Positions 1 to 6,060 of a DNA stretch of 7,207 bases are shown here, in pieces. The first letter of the stretch is position 1. Each line of letters starts with the position of its first letter. The stretch is from Acidobacteriota bacterium. GTDB taxonomy: Bacteria; Acidobacteriota; Terriglobia; Terriglobales; Acidobacteriaceae. The position numbers and the translations under genes were made by a program. The DNA is taken from contig JAJXXG010000621.1 in NCBI GenBank assembly GCA_021781255.1, positions 1 to 7,207 of the forward strand. The letters run 5' to 3'. The notes below the pieces were generated by a model. That model ran no database searches, was not told the DNA's origin, and saw only the letters and a program-made list of their open reading frames with translations.

Positions 1-690
1 TGGATAAATTACCCCGCCTGCGCCATGAATCGGCTCGCCAATGAAGGCGGCAATCGTTTCCGGACCTTCACGGAGAATCGCTTCTTCCAGTTCCCGCGCC
101 GCGGCTTGGCCGATGGTTTCGCCGGGTCTCGCTCCCTGAAAGCGGTAGGGATAGCAGGTCTGGATGTGGACAAAGCCGGGGATCCGCGGCTCGAACATCT
201 TCCAGTACGCCGGAATGCCCGTAGCGCTCATCGTTTGCAGCGTTGCTCCGTGATACGCATACTGGCGCGCGATCACCTTCAGCTTGGCGGCTTTGCCGAG
301 CGCCTTCCAGTAGAAACGCGCGGTCTTCAGGGCAGCCTCGTTCGCTTCCGCGCCGCCCGAGGCGAAGAATACCGCCGCCATGCCAGGCGCAAGCTGCATA
401 AGCCGTTCCGCCAGTCGAATGGAGGGCGTCGTCGTCGTCCCAGCATAGCCCGAATAATAGGCAAGGCTGCGCATCTGCGCCGCAGCCGCATCGGCCAGTT
501 CCATGCGGCCATAGCCAATATTTACGTTCCACAGGCTGGAAAGGCCATCGATATAGCGATGCCCCTCCGCATCCTCCACCTCCACGCCCTTTCCGCCCGT
601 AATCACAATCTGCTCCGCAACGTCCGAAGGGTGATGGAGAGAATGGATCTGGTGCTTCTTGTCTACTTCGGTTAGGTCTCGTGAAGACAC
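1..690 (-). CDS. Class III (omega-type) PLP-dependent aminotransferase, N-terminal part (3' end off window)
   Basis: Transfers an amino group, probably from an omega-amino acid or polyamine-type donor to a keto acid, using pyridoxal phosphate in the cytoplasm. The visible 230 residues read without interruption to the left edge and match the first half of a family usually about 430-460 residues long. Seen: DGLSSLWNVNIGYGR (48-62), the PLP-phosphate region FFASGGAEANEAALKTAR (108-125, with SGGAEA where many members have SGSEA), YHG at 146-148 whose Tyr stacks on PLP in the family, and GEPIHGAGG (218-226). The catalytic Lys and the PLP-binding Asp lie off the window. The start is taken as GTG at 690, with AAGGA about 9 nt upstream; an in-frame GTG and TTG lie further upstream, after a TAG. 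The frame beginning at the ATG at 700 is a shadow. It resembles beta-alanine/putrescine-pyruvate type transaminases, but the substrate cannot be fixed. It is divergent from the acyltransferase gene. Confidence 0.93.
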   Translation of the reverse strand, partial: MSSRDLTEVDKKHQIHSLHHPSDVAEQIVITGGKGVEVEDAEGHRYIDGLSSLWNVNIGYGRMELADAAAAQMRSLAYYSGYAGTTTTPSIRLAERLMQLAPGMAAVFFASGGAEANEAALKTARFYWKALGKAAKLKVIARQYAYHGATLQTMSATGIPAYWKMFEPRIPGFVHIQTCYPYRFQGARPGETIGQAAARELEEAILREGPETIAAFIGEPIHGAGGVIYP

Positions 691-836
691 CGCAGTCCAT
701 CCTTTCCGAGGGGGAAGTTCTATCACCAATCTAGACTAAGGCGCCAATTCCTCTAAACCACCAAAGTTGCAGTTTCTGGCGCATGTGAGCGAGATTGCCA
801 CGGTATCATTTTCCTAGACCGAGCATCATCTCTGGA
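691..836. other. Divergent intergenic region between aminotransferase and acyltransferase genes
   Basis: About 146 bp between the outward-facing starts at 690 (minus) and about 837 (plus). It should hold promoters for both genes. The only candidate seen is a -10-like TATCAT at 804-809 on the plus strand, without a good -35. If used, it would place transcription start near 815-820 and exclude the upstream TTG start at 795 of the acyltransferase. No operator-like palindrome stands out. Confidence 0.4.
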
Positions 837-1409
837 ATGCCCCAATCCGGTGACTCCGATCGCACCCCACCCATTGAGCTCTTCATGAAAATCAAATCCA
901 GGATTGCCGGAGAGCCGGAAGAGTATCTTTGGAACGGTTTGAAGAACCGGATCCTCCAGCAGATCGCACGTATGACCCCCGGCGCGCGTACCCTGCGTGT
1001 CTGGCTGCACCGCGCAAGGGGCGTCAAGATCGGACCTAACTCCTGGATCGGCTACGACGTCGTGCTGGAGACTTCCTGTCCTTACCTCGTGGAGATTGGC
1101 GAACGCACGTCGATCAGCATGCGCGCCACCGTGATTGCGCATTTCAAAGAGCTTCGGGGAGTCCGCATTGGCCGCGATGTCTTCATCGGTCCGGGTGCGA
1201 TCATTCTGCCTGGCGTCACCATCGGTGATGGCGCGGTCGTTACGGCAGGCAGCGTGGTCACAGCCTCTGTCCCTCCGGCAACGATGGTTCGCGGCAACCC
1301 CGCTGCGCCGATCGCAAAATGTGGCGTCCCTCTGCGCGATGAGGTTTCATATCTTCAGTTTGCGGGCCGCCTGAAGCCTATTTCCTCCAATCGCGAGCCA
1401 GGCCCATAA
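837..1409 (+). CDS. Hexapeptide-repeat (left-handed beta-helix) acyltransferase
   Basis: Probable acetyl- or acyl-CoA dependent O-/N-acyltransferase of the WcaF/Vat-like left-handed beta-helix superfamily, cytoplasmic and typically trimeric. With this start it has 190 residues. About 60 N-terminal residues are followed by hexapeptide turns: GVKIGPNSWIGYDVVLE (62-78), LVEIGERTSISMRATVIAHF (84-103), GVRIGRDVFIGPGAIILPGV (108-127), then TIGDGAVVTAGSVV (128-141). His102 in VIAHF sits where these enzymes carry their catalytic His. VRGNPA (151-156) is the usual loop closing the helix in WcaF-type proteins. Start is uncertain: TTG 795, ATG 837 and ATG 885 are all in frame, and none has a strong Shine-Dalgarno; GAG lies 6 nt before ATG 885. 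The acceptor is unknown. It is followed, after 287 bp on the same strand, by a deacetylase-like gene, which fits surface-sugar tailoring (inference). Confidence 0.85.
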   Translation: MPQSGDSDRTPPIELFMKIKSRIAGEPEEYLWNGLKNRILQQIARMTPGARTLRVWLHRARGVKIGPNSWIGYDVVLETSCPYLVEIGERTSISMRATVIAHFKELRGVRIGRDVFIGPGAIILPGVTIGDGAVVTAGSVVTASVPPATMVRGNPAAPIAKCGVPLRDEVSYLQFAGRLKPISSNREPGP

Positions 1410-1696
1410 CCCTCGCGGAAGTCTTCTGCGCTTTCCGCACGCTACCTCGCACAAACGCTCAGTCTTGCACGGATGGTGCATCATGGCAACACTTCTAATC
1501 CGCGCAAGACTTGGCCCCCACGTACTTCCATGAAATTCGAAGCACTCTCTTGAATGCACCTGCTACTCTTGCCCACACCAAAGTGTGAGTCGCTTTCTGC
1601 CGCGACTGTGGTACCTTGTCCGGAAGAACGAACCGCTTCTTGAACCGTGTCAGCGCGGCGTCCGTCCGAACAGAAAGCTCCAAGTAGAAACCAGCA
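1410..1696. other. Intergenic gap after the acyltransferase gene, no gene seen
   Basis: This 287-bp gap shows no reading frame with recognisable protein content. Directly after the TAA there is an imperfect hairpin, GCGGAA 1415-1420 with TTCCGC 1433-1438 and a 12-nt loop, but no T tract, so it is a poor terminator candidate. Two abutting perfect hairpins follow: CACAC 1574-1578 with GTGTG 1583-1587, and AGTCGC 1588-1593 with GCGACT 1602-1607. They would lie in the leader of the downstream gene if its promoter is upstream of 1574. No convincing -35/-10 pair was found. Confidence 0.4.
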
Positions 1697-3058
1697 ATGA
1701 AGAGAGCCTTCCTCGAATATTACAAATGCCCTGAAGGTATATTGGACTTCCATCTGGAAGGCGATCTCTCCCAGGACACCGGCTACTTTCGTCTGGGCGA
1801 AAAGACGATCTGTTATGGGCAGTCCACGTTCGGGAAAAGGGCAGCCAAAGCCTCTGATCCGCTCGCGGATGTCGCGAGCGCAATCCGGACCGAGGGGCGC
1901 AGTGTTCTGCTTCCATTCGATCTCACCGATGTCGTCGAAAATCTGCAGCGTGAGCGTTATACAGCACACTTCCGCGATAACAACAGGCTTGTAAACTCAG
2001 CTGTTCGCAAGATCTATTACCTGCTCCGGCCGCTTCTCGCTGTCCCGGTGCGCAAGCATTTGCAGCGCGCGCATCTGCGCAACTGGCGCCAGATCTCGTT
2101 CCCGGAATGGCCGGTGGACACAACCGTCGACCGGCTGCAGCGCCAGATGATGGCGCATTTGATCGACGCAGCGGGCATGGATACGATCCCGTTCATCTGG
2201 TTCTGGCCGGATGGCTTCTCCAGTTGCGCGATCATTACTCATGATGTCGAAAGCAACTACGGCAGAGACTCTACGGGCGCGCTGATGGATATCGATGCCG
2301 CGTTCGGCTTTCGCAGCTCCTTTCAGGTCGTGCCGGAGGATCGCTACTCGGTTCCCAAGAGCTATCTGGAACAAATCGTTTCGCGCGGCTTCGAGGTCAA
2401 TGTACATGACCTCAAGCATGACGGGCGCCTCTACGCGGAACATCAGGAGTTTCTGCGGCGGGCCGCCAAGATCAATGAGTACGGACAGCAGTTCGGTGCA
2501 CGTGGCTTCCGCTCCGGTATTCTTTACCGTAATGCCGACTGGTACGATGCCTTTGACTTTCTCTACGACATGTCGCTGCCCAATGTTGCGCATCTCGACC
2601 CACAACGCGGAGGATGCTGCACCGTAATGCCGTATCACATCGGCAAAATCGTCGAGCTTCCTGTCACATGCACGCAGGACTACACACTCTTCCACATGCT
2701 CAATGACTACTCGATAGACTTGTGGAAGCAGCAGATCGCCTTGATCCGTGAACAACATGGGCTCATCACGATCCTCACGCATCCGGACTATCTGATGGAA
2801 AGCAGGCCGCAGGAGACATACAAATCCCTACTTCGCCATCTGGCGGCAATCCGGGACCAGGACAACATGTGGGCCCCTCTACCGCTCGAAGTCGCACAGT
2901 GGTGGGAACAGAGAAGCGAGATGCAGCTTGTTCAGCAGAACGGTCAATGGAACGTCGAAGGGCCAGGGCACGAGCGCGCACGAATCGCGTTTGCATCAAA
3001 GAACCGCGATGGCTCCGTTGCGTACCGTCTCACAGTCTCACAAACAACAGGCCGGTAG
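1697..3058 (+). CDS. Divergent NodB/CE4-like polysaccharide deacetylase family protein
   Basis: 453 residues. The first 165 or so are a domain I do not recognise, starting EYYKCPEG at 7-14. After it comes a NodB-homology fold as found in metal-dependent carbohydrate deacetylases (CE4). Motif 1 is AIITHDVES (178-186), a THDVE variant of the classic TFDD with Asp183 as likely catalytic base. Motif 2 is NVHDLKHDG (235-243), giving the metal pair His237/His241. Motif 3 is GFRSGILYRN (270-279, Arg272), and the last motif is ITILTHPDY (357-365, His362). Members remove N- or O-acetyl groups from polysaccharides. No signal peptide is visible, so this one would act inside the cell or is not exported by Sec. 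ATG 1697 is the only sensible start, because an in-frame TAG lies 12 nt upstream (1685-1687); the Shine-Dalgarno is weak. Its stop is 6 bp from the stop of the convergent lipoprotein gene. Substrate and activity are not shown by the sequence. Confidence 0.82.
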   Translation: MKRAFLEYYKCPEGILDFHLEGDLSQDTGYFRLGEKTICYGQSTFGKRAAKASDPLADVASAIRTEGRSVLLPFDLTDVVENLQRERYTAHFRDNNRLVNSAVRKIYYLLRPLLAVPVRKHLQRAHLRNWRQISFPEWPVDTTVDRLQRQMMAHLIDAAGMDTIPFIWFWPDGFSSCAIITHDVESNYGRDSTGALMDIDAAFGFRSSFQVVPEDRYSVPKSYLEQIVSRGFEVNVHDLKHDGRLYAEHQEFLRRAAKINEYGQQFGARGFRSGILYRNADWYDAFDFLYDMSLPNVAHLDPQRGGCCTVMPYHIGKIVELPVTCTQDYTLFHMLNDYSIDLWKQQIALIREQHGLITILTHPDYLMESRPQETYKSLLRHLAAIRDQDNMWAPLPLEVAQWWEQRSEMQLVQQNGQWNVEGPGHERARIAFASKNRDGSVAYRLTVSQTTGR

Positions 3059-3064
3059 CCTCGA

Positions 3065-4162
3065 TCAGGGAATCGTTGCCGTCGTCGTATTCGACGGCGC
3101 GCTTTCCACTCCCTGTGCATCGACGCTTCGCACAATGTAGTCGTAGGTAGTGCCGCTTTGAACGGAGTAGTCCATATAGGTCGTTAGCGTATCCAGCCCC
3201 GTGTTGAGCAGCGAATACGCTGTGCCGCCACTGGCTGCCCGGTACACGTTGTACCCTGCAACCGGATCCGGCGAGCTGGTCGGGGCATTCCACGTCAGCG
3301 TCACACTATGTGCGGCAATCACACCCGTTCCTGTCAGGCTGATTGCATCCGTCGGGTTTGCTGTCGAATTGCTGGTGATTGTCAATTGTCCGGCTTCTGC
3401 TCCCGACACAGACGGAGCAAAGACAAGATTCACCACCACACTCTGCCCCGGAGCGAGCGTCAACGGCAGCGTAGCGCCGGTAATGGAAAAGTCCACCCCC
3501 GTCACGCTGATTGCACTCACAGTCACCGGCTGGGAACCTGTGGAACTCAGCGTCAGGGATTGCGTGGAGGTGGTGCTAACGGGAACGCTGCCAAAGCTCA
3601 CGCTCGAGGCATTCACGGTCAGCATGGGAGCCGATGGATGTAACTGAATCACGACGTCTGCTGAGACGCTTCCAGCAGTCGCATTGATCGTCGTCGATTG
3701 TGCTGTCGTGACCGCGGTGATTGAGATTGAAAAGCTCACTGATGTAGCGCCGGCTGGTATGGTCACAGAGGCCGGCACCGCAACCGCGGAATTACTGCTC
3801 GACAGATTGATACTTATCCCTGTGCTTGGGGCGGGGCCTGTCAGCGAAACGGTGCAGCTGTCGGAGTTGGCTCCAATAATGGACGTCGCTGCGCACTGAA
3901 CACTGCTCAGCGTGGAGGATGACCCGCTGCCCGTCACTGTGCTGCCTTGTTTGACTGTCACCGAACCACAGCCCGACATACCTGCCACGCCAAGCACCGT
4001 GAAGAAGAGGGCTGCAAATCCAGAGGCCATCAAGCGCGAAGACAAAGGGAACGGAGTGTCTGCAATGAGGGAAGGACGGTGAAAACGCCTCGCCGGGAGC
4101 AAGATACTCCGTATCGGGTCGAGACCTGAAAATCTAGAGCTACTCCATCGATCCAATCGCAC
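3065..4162 (-). CDS. Secreted lipoprotein with Ig-like, choice-of-anchor-D-like and fibronectin type III domains
   Basis: 365 residues from the most upstream start (GTG 4162). A hydrophobic stretch, MASGFAALFFTVLGVAGMSGC (45-65), ends in a lipobox-like MSGC, so Cys65 is the predicted lipidated residue and the protein should be anchored in an outer-surface or periplasmic membrane. The mature part is almost all Ser/Thr/Val/Ala-rich beta sequence. It holds an Ig-like segment (about 85-173, with Cys90 and Cys103), a choice-of-anchor-D/HYDIN-like domain (about 180-282, with VSFGSVPV and LVFAPS), and a fibronectin type III domain (about 283-365, with TLTWNAP, GYNVYR and YDYIVRSVD). Such architectures serve adhesion or scaffolding; no enzyme motif is seen. 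The start is doubtful: GTG 4162 gives a very long n-region, TTG 4102 has GGAG 4 nt upstream and gives a 45-residue signal sequence, and ATG 4030 leaves no positive charge. The frames on the opposite strand here are low-complexity shadows. Confidence 0.85.
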   Translation of the reverse strand: MRLDRWSSSRFSGLDPIRSILLPARRFHRPSLIADTPFPLSSRLMASGFAALFFTVLGVAGMSGCGSVTVKQGSTVTGSGSSSTLSSVQCAATSIIGANSDSCTVSLTGPAPSTGISINLSSSNSAVAVPASVTIPAGATSVSFSISITAVTTAQSTTINATAGSVSADVVIQLHPSAPMLTVNASSVSFGSVPVSTTSTQSLTLSSTGSQPVTVSAISVTGVDFSITGATLPLTLAPGQSVVVNLVFAPSVSGAEAGQLTITSNSTANPTDAISLTGTGVIAAHSVTLTWNAPTSSPDPVAGYNVYRAASGGTAYSLLNTGLDTLTTYMDYSVQSGTTYDYIVRSVDAQGVESAPSNTTTATIP

Positions 4163-4481
4163 TAAATCAAACCGTCCTTCGTTCCTGTCTCATCCGTACC
4201 CATATGCCCGCTTTTAGAGGATTGTTCTCTCGGGGCCGCCGCGGCGGTTCCGTCACAAATTGGTGGTTACTGCTCCTCTCAAGGTTATTACCAAAGTTCC
4301 ATCCGCCGCAAAGCTCAGCCATGAAAAGCTGCACTTCATTGCGCCGAAGGAATCAAGCAAGGCAGCAATCCGTTGCCTCCATGCAGCTGACGTTACAGGA
4401 ACTCTCACAGAAGCGACTGACCTAGGATCGCAGAAGTCATCTTCTTCGGTGTGACTAAAAGTCTATCCCCGTCTGACGAGC

Positions 4482-4499
4482 GTACCGGTACTTAAGTAC
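4482..4499. promoter_or_regulatory. Two overlapping perfect palindromes, possible operator
   Basis: GTACCGGTAC (4482-4491) and GTACTTAAGTAC (4488-4499) are both perfect dyads and share GTAC. The whole 18-bp element is GTAC-CG-GTAC-TTAA-GTAC. Such a compact double dyad could bind a dimeric regulator. No adjacent promoter is evident and the nearest gene start (lipoprotein, minus) is over 300 bp away, so function is unproven. Confidence 0.3.
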
Positions 4500-4629
4500 A
4501 TTGATGCAATTACCTTGCCACGGATTTGCATGAACGGAACTACGCCATATGTGGCGATGATTGTGTGCATTACCGCAGCTGAAGTGAGTGCGAGTCCACA
4601 TTCTGCACGCTACAAGATGTAGGGATGAA

Positions 4630-4646
4630 CGCGTAAATCTTACGCG
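4630..4646. repeat. Perfect 7-bp inverted repeat (hairpin)
   Basis: CGCGTAA (4630-4636) and TTACGCG (4640-4646) pair perfectly around a 3-nt loop. It has no T tract on either side, so it is not a typical intrinsic terminator. It could be part of a structured RNA or a protein site. Confidence 0.4.
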
Positions 4647-4748
4647 GGTTGGAAAGCTTTACATGGCGCGATAGCGCAGGCTCGCTCGGTGAGCTAGGGA
4701 GCAAATCAACCGTTCACCCGTGTCCCGAAACAGAATCTTGGGGGGGCC

Positions 4749-4766
4749 AAAACGGCGAGTTCGCCG
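4749..4766 (-). terminator. Candidate intrinsic terminator downstream of the ATP-grasp gene
   Basis: Read on the minus strand, CGGCGA and TCGCCG (arms 4761-4766 and 4753-4758) form a GC-rich 6-bp stem with at most a 2-nt loop. In practice this is 5 bp with a 4-nt loop. It is directly followed by TTTT (4752-4749). The position is about 40 bp past the stop at 4808, as expected for ending the oxidoreductase/ATP-grasp transcript. A second hairpin (TCCCA 4774-4778 with TGGGA 4785-4789) lies between it and the stop. The T tract is short, so termination would be moderate. Confidence 0.45.
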
Positions 4767-4807
4767 GGTAGCTTCCCATCTAACTGGGATGTGTGGAGGA
4801 ATTGCAC

Positions 4808-6046
4808 CTATCTTGGTGAAAACTTGCGGACGATCAGATAGGGCAAAAGGAGTATCTCGCCGAGGGTTGGCATTGGGTCATCCGCTGCGAAGACGGCCTC
4901 TGTCCGGGCTTGCCGCAGGGAGCGCCAGTACGCCGGGAGTGAGAGATCGCCGTGCAGGAAATCCGATAGTGCAGTGGGGAAATCGGTGATGAGGCGAATC
5001 CAACCCACACCTGGGTTGCCGCTGGCCCTTTCAGAGGTCAGACCCAGTTGTTCAGCAAACAGCAAGTGGGCGAAGTCCACTCCTGCGGCCGGTCCAATTC
5101 CGTGGAAACCCCAGGCCCTCGCATTGACATCCAGAAGCTTGAATCGTCCGTCCCGCGGATCGCGTTTGAATTCTGCTTCGACAAGTCCCTCGTACCGAAT
5201 GTGCTCCAGGAAGCGCTCTGCAAGCCGTTCAATCTCCGGCAAAGCCACCGTTTGCACGTAGCTGGCAGCCCGGCCGAACTCTCGAGGCCGCTGACGCGTG
5301 CGCTGTGCGGTAAGCATGCTGTGCGGCCTGCCCTCCTTCACGAAGGCACAATAGGAGAATTGCTCCGTGCATCCTCCGGGAATGATTTCCTGTAGGAGGA
5401 TTTCTTCCGGCCGAATCAAGGTCAAAGCCTTCTCGTAAAGCAAGCGTAGGTTCTCCGGCGTGTCCGCTCGCCATGCTTTCGCACCTGTCGCATAAAAGAA
5501 GTGCTCCTTCACCGCGGGCTTCACGGCCAGGGGCAAGTACGCCGAGAGAGACGCCAGTTCGTCTTCATTGCGCGGATTGAATGTCCTAGGACACGGAATC
5601 TCTAGACACTCAGCCAGTTCATATGTCAGCTTCTTGTCCCATGCCCAGCGGATGCTCTCCCAGTCTCCCGTTGTGACTCGGAAGAATACCGACAGTTCCT
5701 CCCTGTGATGGGAGAACGCAGCGACCGTCTCGTCGCGCGTCGGGATCAGCACCCAACCGCGCAGGTTCAACCTGCGCCCCGCCTCTAAGACGGCATCCAC
5801 CGTCTTGCGTGGATCCAAGAGATCGTCCACCCGGATCACACGCTGTACATATCTTGAAAACGAGGAGATGCAATAGCCGTCATCCAGGATGACCACTGGA
5901 TAGCCGCGTCTACCAAGGCTCCTCGCCACTGCGAGTCCTGGGTGATCACCTCCCACAATCAGCGCGCCTACGGTGCCGGTTGCCGCATCGGAGCCCGGTG
6001 CCCGAGACAGCTCATCGAGTTCTCGCGTTCGAGGAGAAGTGGCCAT
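4808..6046 (-). CDS. ATP-grasp domain protein (putative carboxylate-amine/thiol ligase)
   Basis: 412 residues. ATP-grasp enzymes activate a carboxylate as acyl-phosphate and join it to an amine or other nucleophile. Residues 27-56 form a Rossmann-like pre-ATP-grasp strand-loop, GALIVGGDHPGLAVARSLG, followed by IPTRDE (101-106) and WDKKLTYELAECLEIPCP (136-153). The ATP-binding Lys is probably Lys176 in LAVKPA. LLQEIIPGG (217-225) matches the adenine-contact strand, and EAEFKRD (290-296) with LLDVNARAWG (304-313) supply metal-binding acidic/Asn residues (Glu290/292, Asp306, Asn308). It resembles the COG3919-type, carbamoyl-phosphate-synthase-like group, whose substrates are mostly unknown. There is no signal peptide. 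ATG 6046 is chosen because the next in-frame start would cut into the Rossmann motif. No Shine-Dalgarno is seen, but the upstream gene stops only 14 bp before, so translational coupling is likely. Substrates are not predictable from the sequence. Confidence 0.88.
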   Translation of the reverse strand: MATSPRTRELDELSRAPGSDAATGTVGALIVGGDHPGLAVARSLGRRGYPVVILDDGYCISSFSRYVQRVIRVDDLLDPRKTVDAVLEAGRRLNLRGWVLIPTRDETVAAFSHHREELSVFFRVTTGDWESIRWAWDKKLTYELAECLEIPCPRTFNPRNEDELASLSAYLPLAVKPAVKEHFFYATGAKAWRADTPENLRLLYEKALTLIRPEEILLQEIIPGGCTEQFSYCAFVKEGRPHSMLTAQRTRQRPREFGRAASYVQTVALPEIERLAERFLEHIRYEGLVEAEFKRDPRDGRFKLLDVNARAWGFHGIGPAAGVDFAHLLFAEQLGLTSERASGNPGVGWIRLITDFPTALSDFLHGDLSLPAYWRSLRQARTEAVFAADDPMPTLGEILLLPYLIVRKFSPR

Positions 6047-6060
6047 GGTACGAATGGGCG

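Larger units (their letters stand above)
4163..4807. other. 645-bp intergenic region without a convincing gene
   Basis: Lies between the start of the lipoprotein gene and the stop of the ATP-grasp gene, both on the minus strand, so it should hold the terminator of the latter and the promoter of the former. Open frames of 60-75 codons exist on both strands, for example from TTG 4260 to 4454 on plus, but none has a good ribosome site or recognisable sequence. A hand count gives about 48% GC over 4441-4560, visibly lower than the flanking genes. It contains overlapping palindromes (4482-4499) and a series of short hairpins (4543-4556, 4630-4646, 4666-4677, 4684-4694, 4753-4766, 4774-4789). A run of seven G lies at 4740-4746. 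Confidence 0.6.

Noticed and set aside
25..675. 216-codon plus-strand frame opposite the aminotransferase
   Set aside because: Antisense shadow, Arg-rich, with no recognisable domain.
68..700. 210-codon minus-strand frame starting at ATG 700
   Set aside because: It overlaps the aminotransferase in another frame; the product is rich in Cys, Arg and Gly with no family motif, whereas the frame from GTG 690 shows clear aminotransferase motifs.
1481..1969. 162-codon minus-strand frame spanning the gap and the start of the deacetylase-like gene
   Set aside because: No recognisable motif, and most of its length is antisense to the real gene.
1997..2782. 261-codon minus-strand frame inside the deacetylase-like gene
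   Set aside because: Antisense to a gene with ordered CE4 motifs; its length follows from high-GC codon structure and it shows no family signal.
3201..3647. 148-codon plus-strand frame opposite the lipoprotein
   Set aside because: Low-complexity beta-domain genes often leave the antisense strand open; the lipoprotein frame carries the lipobox and domain motifs.
4260..4454. 64-codon plus-strand frame in the gap, and a similar 68-codon open stretch on minus
   Set aside because: No ribosome site, no recognisable sequence, and lengths expected by chance.
4720..4989. 89-codon plus-strand frame
   Set aside because: Mostly antisense to the 3' end of the ATP-grasp gene; Arg/Gly-rich shadow.
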